From Lachnospiraceae bacterium (GTDB taxonomy: Bacteria > Bacillota > Clostridia > Lachnospirales > Lachnospiraceae): a DNA stretch of 64,000 bases. Shown here piece by piece: positions 17,224 through 24,990 of the stretch. The position numbers were made by a program, and so were the translations under genes. The notes beneath the pieces were generated by a model that saw only the letters and a list, made by a program, of their open reading frames with translations, had not been told where the DNA came from and searched no databases. Within the stretch, counting starts at the first letter, position 1; each line of letters starts with the position of its first letter. The stretch is taken from the NCBI GenBank assembly GCA_910574745.1, contig CAJTCE010000015.1, forward strand, positions 16,256 through 80,255, in the 5' to 3' direction.

Positions 17224-18510
17224 ATGAGTGAGAATATAGCGATTTCAGTAGAAAACATCAGTAAGATTTATAAATTATACGATAAGCCTTCGGACAGGAT
17301 GAAGGAAGCACTGGGCTTAAAAAAGGTTCCGGTAAAGGAGCATTTTGCACTGGATGATGTGTCCTTTCAGGTGGAGAGAGGAGAAACTGTGGGCATTATC
17401 GGTACCAACGGCTCCGGCAAGTCCACCGTTTTAAAAATTATTACCGGAGTGTTAAATCCCACGAAAGGAAGCGTGAAAATCGACGGGCGTATTTCCGCAT
17501 TGTTAGAGCTTGGCGCAGGCTTTAATATGGAATATACGGGAATTGAAAACGTCTATTTAAACGGCACCATGATGGGCTTTTCCAATGAAGAAATCGAGGC
17601 GAAAATGGACGATATACTGAACTTCGCGGATATCGGGGAGTTTGTCCACCAGCCCGTTAAAACCTATTCAAGCGGTATGTTTGTACGGCTTGCATTTGCC
17701 GTTGCCATCAACATTGAGCCGGAAATCCTCATTGTGGATGAGGCTTTGTCGGTAGGGGACGTATTTTTTCAGTCCAAATGCTACCACAAATTTGAAGAAT
17801 TCAAGCGTATGGGAAAGACCATACTTTTTGTAAGCCACGATTTGAGCAGCATCAGTAAGTATTGCGACAGGGTAGTGCTTTTAGATAAAGGGCATAAGCG
17901 TGCGGAAGGCGCGCCCAAGCAGATTGTGGATATGTATAAAAAACTCCTTGTGAACCAGTTAAAGGGCGAGGATGCGCCGGATACCATTGCTTCCGATAAA
18001 CTGGAAGGGGACAATGGGGGAGAAAATGCAGAAGGGGAGACATGGAAGGCTTCCTTAGTGCTGAATCCCGAAATTGTAGAATACGGGGAAAAGCAGGCGG
18101 AAATCATAGATTTTGCCATTTTGGATAAGGAAGGTCAGATTACCAATGCGGTGGAAAAGGGAGATATGTGTAAAATTAAAATGAAGGTCCGCACCAACAG
18201 GGAAGTGGAGAACCCGATCTTTGCCTTTACCATCAAAAATCTTCAGGGAACGGAAATAACAGGCACCAACTCTTACTTTGAAGGACAGGAAATCGGAGAT
18301 TTACCGGCGGGAGTGGAAAAGGAAATTACCTTTGAGCAGGAAATGAATTTACAGGGCGGCGAATATCTGCTGTCTCTGGGGTGTACAGGCTATATACAGG
18401 GAGAATTCCATGTATACCACAGATTGTACGATGTATGCAATCTGACAGTGGTTTCTTACAAGAATACAGTGGGATTTTATGATATGAATTCCAAAGTTAC
18501 GATTGAATAG
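17224..18510 (+). CDS. wzt: Polysaccharide ABC exporter ATPase with C-terminal Wzt carbohydrate-binding domain
   Basis: 428 residues. The ABC domain (1-245) has Walker A GTNGSGKST (60-68), the ABC signature YSSGMFVRLAFA and Walker B ILIVDEAL with the switch His in VSHD. Residues about 262-428 are a beta-rich extension of the Wzt_C type (GDMCKIKMKV, NPIFAFTIKNLQGTEITGTNS), which in O-antigen exporters binds the modified non-reducing end of the chain and licenses export. Its presence predicts that the exported polysaccharide carries a terminal cap, and the next two genes supply a methyltransferase and a kinase-like domain. ATG 17224 has an excellent GGAGG site. Confidence 0.93.
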   Translation: MSENIAISVENISKIYKLYDKPSDRMKEALGLKKVPVKEHFALDDVSFQVERGETVGIIGTNGSGKSTVLKIITGVLNPTKGSVKIDGRISALLELGAGFNMEYTGIENVYLNGTMMGFSNEEIEAKMDDILNFADIGEFVHQPVKTYSSGMFVRLAFAVAINIEPEILIVDEALSVGDVFFQSKCYHKFEEFKRMGKTILFVSHDLSSISKYCDRVVLLDKGHKRAEGAPKQIVDMYKKLLVNQLKGEDAPDTIASDKLEGDNGGENAEGETWKASLVLNPEIVEYGEKQAEIIDFAILDKEGQITNAVEKGDMCKIKMKVRTNREVENPIFAFTIKNLQGTEITGTNSYFEGQEIGDLPAGVEKEITFEQEMNLQGGEYLLSLGCTGYIQGEFHVYHRLYDVCNLTVVSYKNTVGFYDMNSKVTIE

Positions 18511-18604
18511 TTTTTTGACATAAATCATCTTTGACTTAAGGTGCGAACAATACGGTAAATATGATGTAAATAGCAAAGCATAAATCATACAGGAGGAAGT
18601 TTGA

Positions 18605-19540
18605 GTGGAAATTCAGACAGAGAAAAGCGCTAAGGCAGAAGAAAGACTGAATTTAACATATTATGGCGGAAGCGACATCTATAGCGACGGCGCTGTTGAG
18701 GACAGGCTTTTGGAAATCGCCAAGACCCATTCCGAGGCGCAGCTGAATGAAGTGATTGCAAAAACCAAGGATTGGAGCATTTTGTACCATTTCTCCCATA
18801 TCAGGAGAAACATTGTCTCGTGGATGCCCATAGAAAAAGAGGCGACAGTTCTGGAAGTCGGTTCGGGATGCGGAGCCATTACCGGAGCGTTAGCGGCTAT
18901 GGCAAAGAAGGTAACCTGTATTGATTTATCCAAAAGGCGCAGCTTAATCAACGCATACCGTAACAGCGATTATGACAATTTTGAAATTCTGGTGGGGAAT
19001 TTTAAGGATATTGAAAAGGAGCTGCCGGAAAAATATGATTACATTACTTTAATCGGGGTTTTTGAATACGGAGAGGCCTATATCGGGGGAGAGCATCCTT
19101 ACGAGGACTTTCTTGAGATTTTAAAGAAGCATTTAAAGCCGTCGGGAAAGCTGATCATTGCCATTGAAAACAGATGGGGGCTAAAATACTTTGCCGGCTG
19201 CAGGGAGGATCATTTCGGAACCTTTTATGAGGGCATTAACGGATATCCGGAAAGCAGCGGGGTTAAAACCTTTGTAAGAAGCGAGTTAGAAACCATGTTT
19301 ACAAAGTGCGGCTTTAAAGAGTGGCAGTTTTATTATCCCTATCCCGATTACAAGCTGCCCTATGTGATTTATTCCGACGACTATCTGCCCCATCCCGGGG
19401 ACTTAAGGCAGAATTACGGAAATTATGACAGGGACAGGATTGTTGTTTTTAACGAGGACAGGGTCTTTGACGACGTTTGCAGGGAAGGGCTGTTTCCGCA
19501 GTTTTCCAATTCCTATTTAGTAGAGCTTTCGGGAGAATAA
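18605..19540 (+). CDS. Class I SAM-dependent methyltransferase
   Basis: 311 residues from a GTG at 18605 preceded by AGGAGG; no in-frame ATG gives a better start. The Rossmann methyltransferase core has motif I VLEVGSGCGAITGALA (about 81-96), an acidic residue after beta-2 (TCIDLSKRR) and the motif IV region DYITLIGVFEYGEAY. It lies just after Wzt, whose C-terminal domain usually reads a chain-end cap, and the next gene begins 1 bp after its stop with a kinase-like domain. In the E. coli O9a system, one protein, WbdD, has methyltransferase and kinase halves that cap and stop the chain. This gene is a candidate for the methyltransferase half; the acceptor is unproven. Confidence 0.88.
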   Translation: MEIQTEKSAKAEERLNLTYYGGSDIYSDGAVEDRLLEIAKTHSEAQLNEVIAKTKDWSILYHFSHIRRNIVSWMPIEKEATVLEVGSGCGAITGALAAMAKKVTCIDLSKRRSLINAYRNSDYDNFEILVGNFKDIEKELPEKYDYITLIGVFEYGEAYIGGEHPYEDFLEILKKHLKPSGKLIIAIENRWGLKYFAGCREDHFGTFYEGINGYPESSGVKTFVRSELETMFTKCGFKEWQFYYPYPDYKLPYVIYSDDYLPHPGDLRQNYGNYDRDRIVVFNEDRVFDDVCREGLFPQFSNSYLVELSGE

Positions 19541-19541
19541 G

Positions 19542-22500
19542 ATGAAGATAATTTATACCAAATTTTCCAACGACAGAAGGGCGGAGTATTCCATCCGTAC
19601 CAATATTTTGTTGGGAGAAGACGGAAAAAAGTATATAGAGAAGCTTCCTGTGGTAAAGTCGGGACAGGCCCATGTGGACAACCTGGCAAAATGGGAAAAA
19701 GAGCTTGCAAAAAAATACGAAGGTACACCCTATAGTCCCAATAAAATCCTGTCAATAGAGGGCCGGTCTTGTTTGGAGTTTGTGAAAGGCATTTCTCTGG
19801 AATCCATTATGGACAGACTGCTTTTACAGGGACAGATGGAAGAGCTGATAGAAAAGCTTAAAGAGTTTGCGAGTGCTGTAAGAGCGGCAAATGATGAAGC
19901 TGATTTTGAAGAGACTGATGATTTTTGTGAAGTATTTGGCAAACCATCCCTGCCTTCAGGATTACGGTGCGGGAAGGTTACCAATATCGATATGATTCCT
20001 GCCAATATCATTATGAAGGATGATAAGGGAACCATTATAGATTACGAGTGGACCTTTGATTTCCCGGTGCCGGTAAATTTCGTGATTTACAGAATTTTGC
20101 ATTACTATACGGAAGGTGCAAAGGAACGCCATGTTTTGCGGGATTATGACCTGTTTTCCACAATGGGTATAGCAAAAGAGGAAATCGGGGCCTATGAAGA
20201 AATGGAGGTGCATTTCCAGGATTATATTCTGGGAAATATGACGCCTCTATGGAAGATGCATGAGGATCTTGTGCGCCCTGCCTATCACATGGATATGTTT
20301 ATGGCTAATAAAAGCCAGGGCAGCAGCTGCTTTTTCGGAGAGGTTTTCTATGATTTCGGGGAAGGAATTGTGCCGGAAAGCTGCCGGACCATTGAAAAGG
20401 CTCTGGACGGTAACGGCTATGTGACCTTAAAGGTAGAAGCGCCGGAGGGGGTAAAGTGCATTCGGATCGATCCGGGAGATCATCCCTGCATTCTGGTTTT
20501 AAAGGAAGCCAGAGGGATTATGGAAGGCGGCGGACAGAAAAGGAAGAAAACCTATCCTTTGAAGTACCATACCAACGGGGATGTAAGCGGAAACGGAGCC
20601 TTTCTGTTTGCAGGAGGAGATCCCCAGATTTATTTTGACGATATCCGGGAGGAAACCGCTTTTATAGAAGTGACCTTGTCTGTGCTTGAGGATACGAGGG
20701 GGATGCTTCTTAAAACCTTTAACGAAAAGGCGTGCGCATCCTATCATGCAGAACGCAATTACGACGAGCTGGAGCATCATTACCTGACGGCAATGGATTT
20801 GAAGGCGGATATGGAAATGCAGGTGGAGGAACTGAACCGCCGTGCCATGGCTGCGGAATGGAAGCTTCACTGTATTTATAAAAGCATTCCCTATAAGTTG
20901 TCCAAGCCTTACCGCATGTGCAGAAGCGGTTTAAAGCGCCTTATAGCGGGAACGCCAAAAAAACAGCTGCGCTTCGATACCTTTAAGCTTTATTTAAAGG
21001 GCAAAGGTTCCGAGGCCAAAGCATTTTATGAAAGAGAACTGATTGCCAGAAGAACCTGCCATATTCAGGACAAAATGGATAAGCTGGCGGAGACGGAGGT
21101 TTTAAAGGCCCAGACAGAGGAAATGAAGGAAGCGGGAATCTGCTTCAGCATTCTGGTACCCGTTTATAATACGCCGGAAAATTATCTCATGGAAATGATT
21201 GAATCGGTTCTTGCCCAGAGCTATCCCAATTATCAGCTTTGCATAGCCGACGGAAGCGACAAGGCGCATAAATATGTAAAACGTATCTGTAAGGGATATG
21301 CGGATTTTGATTCCCGCGTTTGCTATAAACAGTTAAAGAGCAATGAAGGAATTGCCAGCAATACCAACGAAGCCCTTCACATGGCAAAGGGAGATTATAT
21401 CGTCCTTTTTGACCATGACGATCTGCTGCATCCCGAAGCCTTATATCATGTGGCAAAGGCTATAGAGGAGACGGGAGCGGAGTATGTTTATACGGATGAG
21501 GCGGTATTTTATAATGAATCCATGAGCCGCATCATTTATCATATGAAGCCGGACTTTTCCCCGGATTTTTTACGGGGGGTAAATTATATCTGTCATTTAT
21601 CCGCTTTTTCCAAAAAGCTCATGGATAAGGTGGGAGAGTTCCGTTCTGAATGTGACGGAAGCCAGGATTTTGATATGACTTTGAGACTGACTGAGAAGGC
21701 GAATAAGGTTTATCATCTGCCCAAGGTTCTTTATTTCTGGCGTTCCCATCCCGGCTCGGTGGCTTCCGGCATTGAGGCGAAGACCTATTGCCTTGACAGC
21801 GCCAAGAAAGCATTGTCAGACCATCTTAACAGAATCGGATGGAAGGGAAGCGTGGAGGATTCTTCGTTTGCATCCTCTTATCACATTAGGTATGAAATAG
21901 AAGGAAATCCCATGATTTCCATTCTCATTCCCAACAAAGACCATATCGGCGAACTGGAAACCTGTATAGGCTCTGTTTTTGACAAGACTACTTATGAAAA
22001 CTTTGAAATCGTCATTATTGAAAACGGCAGTGAGGAAGAAGAAACCTTTGCCTATTACAAACAGCTGGAAGCTGAATATGGAGAAAAGGTCCGCATTGTT
22101 ACCTGGAATTATGGCTTCAATTATGCGGCGATCAATAATTTCGGGGCCAAAGCGGCAAAGGGGGATTATCTGCTTTTGCTAAACAACGATACGGAAGTGA
22201 TTACGCCGGACTGGCTTCAGGAAATGCTGATGTTTGCCCAAAGGGAGGATGTGGGCGTTGTCGGCGCCATGATGTATTTCGGAGATGATACCATACAGCA
22301 TGCAGGCATTATTATGGGAATCGGCGGCACGGCAGGACATTCCCACAAGGGCTTAAAACGGGGAAGCGCAGGGTATCTGTGTAAGCTGGCAATAGCCCAG
22401 GATGTATCGGGAGTTACCGGCGCCTGTATGATGATTGCAAAGGACAAATATGAGAAATTGGGTGGTCTGGATGAGAAATTTGCAGTAGCCTTTAATGATG

Positions 22501-22763
22501 TGGATTTCTGCTGCCGCTTGTTAGATGCGGGATACAAAAATGTCTTCACACCCTTTGCAGAGCTTTATCACTATGAATCCAAAAGCCGGGGTTATGAGGA
22601 TACGCCGGAGAAGCTGGAAAGGTTTGAAAAGGAAAAGGAGCTTTTGTTAAAACGGCACGGGGAGCGGATTGAAAAGGGCGATCCCTATTATAATCCTTCT
22701 TTAAATCTGTCCAGAGAGGATTATTCCCTGGCGGACGGGTACACTGTATTTATAAAACGGTAG
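19542..22763 (+). CDS. Kinase-like domain fused to two GT2 glycosyltransferases
   Basis: 1073 residues. Residues 1-240 resemble the aminoglycoside-phosphotransferase/lipopolysaccharide kinase fold, with a catalytic-loop-like TNIDMIPANIIM (D150, N155) and metal site IIDYEW (D167). A beta-rich segment of unknown type follows (about 260-390), then a coiled-coil-prone helix (about 395-445). GT2 domain A starts near 533 (FSILVPVYNTPE; VLFDHDDLLHP as the metal motif; DGSQDFDM). GT2 domain B starts near 790 (ISILIPNKDH; LLLNNDTEV; AFNDVDFCCRL). Two catalytic domains would add alternating sugars. With the adjacent methyltransferase and Wzt_C, the kinase domain may make the terminal cap and the coiled coil may act as a spacer, as in WbdD. 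That link is inference. Confidence 0.85.
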   Translation: MKIIYTKFSNDRRAEYSIRTNILLGEDGKKYIEKLPVVKSGQAHVDNLAKWEKELAKKYEGTPYSPNKILSIEGRSCLEFVKGISLESIMDRLLLQGQMEELIEKLKEFASAVRAANDEADFEETDDFCEVFGKPSLPSGLRCGKVTNIDMIPANIIMKDDKGTIIDYEWTFDFPVPVNFVIYRILHYYTEGAKERHVLRDYDLFSTMGIAKEEIGAYEEMEVHFQDYILGNMTPLWKMHEDLVRPAYHMDMFMANKSQGSSCFFGEVFYDFGEGIVPESCRTIEKALDGNGYVTLKVEAPEGVKCIRIDPGDHPCILVLKEARGIMEGGGQKRKKTYPLKYHTNGDVSGNGAFLFAGGDPQIYFDDIREETAFIEVTLSVLEDTRGMLLKTFNEKACASYHAERNYDELEHHYLTAMDLKADMEMQVEELNRRAMAAEWKLHCIYKSIPYKLSKPYRMCRSGLKRLIAGTPKKQLRFDTFKLYLKGKGSEAKAFYERELIARRTCHIQDKMDKLAETEVLKAQTEEMKEAGICFSILVPVYNTPENYLMEMIESVLAQSYPNYQLCIADGSDKAHKYVKRICKGYADFDSRVCYKQLKSNEGIASNTNEALHMAKGDYIVLFDHDDLLHPEALYHVAKAIEETGAEYVYTDEAVFYNESMSRIIYHMKPDFSPDFLRGVNYICHLSAFSKKLMDKVGEFRSECDGSQDFDMTLRLTEKANKVYHLPKVLYFWRSHPGSVASGIEAKTYCLDSAKKALSDHLNRIGWKGSVEDSSFASSYHIRYEIEGNPMISILIPNKDHIGELETCIGSVFDKTTYENFEIVIIENGSEEEETFAYYKQLEAEYGEKVRIVTWNYGFNYAAINNFGAKAAKGDYLLLLNNDTEVITPDWLQEMLMFAQREDVGVVGAMMYFGDDTIQHAGIIMGIGGTAGHSHKGLKRGSAGYLCKLAIAQDVSGVTGACMMIAKDKYEKLGGLDEKFAVAFNDVDFCCRLLDAGYKNVFTPFAELYHYESKSRGYEDTPEKLERFEKEKELLLKRHGERIEKGDPYYNPSLNLSREDYSLADGYTVFIKR

Positions 22764-22770
22764 AAAATAA

Positions 22771-24219
22771 ATGATTGGACAAATCGCTTCGTTATTGATA
22801 ACTGTATATTTGTTATTTCTGTTTCCGGTTCTTTTGGGCGCGCTCTTTACGGCAGGGAAGGAAAAGGAAATCGGAACCGCTTATTTAAACGGTATGGTGG
22901 TCTCCCTGGGATTATTTCTGACGGAGGCATATGTGGCTGATTATTTTGCCCTGCCCTTAGAACGATTGGCAAATGTCTATACCGTAACGGTGGGAATCGC
23001 ATCGGTAGCGGCTTTGGCTGTTCTGGCAATTTCAGGGAGAAGATTGAAGGGAGTGCAGCTGTATCGTTTTCATTACCTGGCGGTGTTTGTCATTACGCTG
23101 TTGTTTGTAGGACTCAGATTGGATACCTCCGGGGATGATGTGCTGGAAACGGCACTGACGGCGGTCAAATCGGGCAGAATGTCTGCTTTTTCGCCTTACA
23201 CGGGGCTTGAGCTTGTAACAGAGGAACCCGGCGGTTATCTTTCGGCATTTTATGCCGTACTTTCTAAAATAAGCGGACTGCATGTAACCCTGATCGGAAA
23301 GCTGCTTGTGCCGTTTGCCGTAGTTCTTATGGGAATTACCGCCTACAGGCTGTTATTGTTCCGTGTTTTGGGAAAAGATACGAAACGCTCATGGTACGGG
23401 CTGTGGCTGATTTTGTTTTTGTGGTTGTTTTTATGTTCCCCGGAAATTCCCGGCTACCGGGTGCTTTGGGAAGCGCCGTGGACGCCGGAGTGCTTTGTTT
23501 TTATCTGCTTTCTTCCGCTGCTTATTTATTTGCTATCCAGAAGGAGATGGAACGGATATTTTTCTTTTCTGCTGGCATTTTTAGTGATAGATATAGCTTT
23601 GACGGCGTCGGGGGATATGCGGGAAAGGACTAAAAACGCATTGCCTTTTCTGATAGTCTTGCTTTTGGTTTTTGCCCTGTTTCGGAAACATATTTTATGG
23701 CTGCTTCGTCATATTATCAGTCTTTGTTATAAAAAGAATGTTAAAAATTACGGTATTCCCATTGGTATGGCGGCATTGGCACTGGTTTCCGTTGTTTTGG
23801 ACGGATGTATCATTACAGAAAGCGCCTATGGAATGCCGGATAACCGCTATAAAATGAACGCCGAAGTGATGCAGATACGCATGATGGCGGAACCCATAGT
23901 GCAGCCTAAAATGTTGGCGCCGCCGGAGGTGGCAGCTCAGATACGGGACGGGGATTTAAAGGTTTCCCTTGTATTCGGGCCGGATGCGGCGGATTATAGG
24001 GGAAATGACGGAATGCTCATTCGGCAGAAGGAAATTGCCGACGATCTGAGGCTCAACGGTTACGACACCATGAAACTGATTCAGCATGGTATGGCGGAAG
24101 GCTGCAATCTGATCGTTGCCTATAAAGAGGGAGAGGAGCAGGAAGAAATATTTAAACAGTTCGGCTTTTCCAAGCTGGGGGATACCGCATCCTATATGGT
24201 TTATGAGGCAGTTCCTTAG
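22771..24219 (+). CDS. Polytopic membrane protein (DUF6077-like)
   Basis: 482 residues with about eleven helices and a C-terminal soluble domain of ~120 residues. The external loop RLDTSGDDVLETALTAVKSGRMSAFSPYTG carries an acidic pair typical of GT-C-like proteins. It is an intact relative of the two-part protein at 14491-16346. It starts 8 bp after the kinase-GT2 gene and so belongs to the exporter operon. A lipid-phosphate-sugar dependent side-branch transferase is a reasonable guess, but the family has no assigned activity that I know of. Confidence 0.7.
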   Translation: MIGQIASLLITVYLLFLFPVLLGALFTAGKEKEIGTAYLNGMVVSLGLFLTEAYVADYFALPLERLANVYTVTVGIASVAALAVLAISGRRLKGVQLYRFHYLAVFVITLLFVGLRLDTSGDDVLETALTAVKSGRMSAFSPYTGLELVTEEPGGYLSAFYAVLSKISGLHVTLIGKLLVPFAVVLMGITAYRLLLFRVLGKDTKRSWYGLWLILFLWLFLCSPEIPGYRVLWEAPWTPECFVFICFLPLLIYLLSRRRWNGYFSFLLAFLVIDIALTASGDMRERTKNALPFLIVLLLVFALFRKHILWLLRHIISLCYKKNVKNYGIPIGMAALALVSVVLDGCIITESAYGMPDNRYKMNAEVMQIRMMAEPIVQPKMLAPPEVAAQIRDGDLKVSLVFGPDAADYRGNDGMLIRQKEIADDLRLNGYDTMKLIQHGMAEGCNLIVAYKEGEEQEEIFKQFGFSKLGDTASYMVYEAVP

Positions 24220-24286
24220 GCTGGGGTAATTTGCAAAAAATACTATAATGCCTGCAAATGCTTTGATTTTTGCAGGCGATTGCCTA

Positions 24287-24384
24287 AAGACCATAAGTAG
24301 ATTTAAGACCACAGGTAGTTTAAAGACCGCAAGTAGATTAAAGACAATAGGTAGTCGAAAGACCGCAAGTAGTTTCAAGAATAC
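24287..24384 (+). repeat. Tandem array of five 18-bp repeats between membrane gene and rfbC
   Basis: Five consecutive units start at 24287, 24305, 24323, 24341 and 24359, with consensus AAGACCRCAAGTAGWTTA and 2-5 changes each, followed by a partial unit AAGAATAC. The array fills half of the 192-bp gap before rfbC. Forward frames are interrupted by TAG in every unit, so it is not coding on the plus strand. Just upstream are a TATAAT (24244-24249) and a perfect hairpin CCTGCAAA/TTTGCAGG (24251-24276) without a T run. Confidence 0.8.
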
Positions 24385-24411
24385 AAATTAAGAAATAAAG
24401 GAGATAAAAAC

Positions 24412-24975
24412 ATGGGAAAGATAACAGTGGAAACATGCGAGATCGAGGGATTAAAGGTCATTACGCCTACGGTATTCGGCGACGAAAGAGGATATTTTAT
24501 GGAGACCTACAACTACAATGACTTCAAGGAGGCGGGGATCGACGTGCAGTTTGTGCAGGACAACCAGTCGGCTTCTAAGAAGGGCGTTTTGAGAGGACTT
24601 CATTTTCAGATCAATTTTCCCCAGGATAAGCTGGTAAGAGTTGTATCGGGAGAAGTATTCGATGTGGCGGTGGATTTGAGAAAAGGCTCCGATACTTATG
24701 GAAAATGGTTTGGAGTAAGGCTTTCCGCAGAAAACAAAAAGCAGTTCTTTATTCCGAAAAATTTCGCCCACGGATTTATCGTATTGTCCAATTATGCGGA
24801 GTTTGCTTATAAATGTACGGACTTTTATCATCCTAATGATGAAGGCGGACTCTTATGGTCCGATCCTCAGATAGGCGTGGAATGGCCTATGCCCGAAGGC
24901 ATGGGACCGGAGGATCTGATCATTTCCGATAAAGATACAAAATGGGGCGGCATCGACAGCTACCAGAGTAAATAA
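24412..24975 (+). CDS. rfbC: dTDP-4-dehydrorhamnose 3,5-epimerase
   Basis: 187 residues, the normal length. Cupin-fold signatures are FGDERGYFMETYN, FVQDNQSAS, KGVLRGLHFQ (catalytic His in LRGLHFQ), DVAVDLRKGS and PKNFAHGF. It epimerises dTDP-4-keto-6-deoxyglucose at C3 and C5. An AAAGGAGATA site precedes ATG 24412. It is separated from rfbB and rfbA (29190-31234) by a GT2 gene and the minus-strand ugd pair, so the rhamnose genes are scattered rather than in the usual order. The final reductase, rfbD, is not seen in the window. Confidence 0.95.
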   Translation: MGKITVETCEIEGLKVITPTVFGDERGYFMETYNYNDFKEAGIDVQFVQDNQSASKKGVLRGLHFQINFPQDKLVRVVSGEVFDVAVDLRKGSDTYGKWFGVRLSAENKKQFFIPKNFAHGFIVLSNYAEFAYKCTDFYHPNDEGGLLWSDPQIGVEWPMPEGMGPEDLIISDKDTKWGGIDSYQSK

Positions 24976-24990
24976 ACCGGTGAGGAAGCT

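Noticed and set aside
23956..24378. Minus-strand ORF of 140 codons containing the 18-bp repeats read as LLAVFRLPIVFN-type repeats
   Set aside because: The 18-bp period makes any open frame look like a protein repeat. Most of the ORF is antisense to the DUF6077-like gene and lacks a start context; the array is better treated as intergenic DNA.
24287..24384. Short regular repeats as a CRISPR array
   Set aside because: The units are contiguous 18-bp tandem copies without unique spacers, and no cas genes are in the window.
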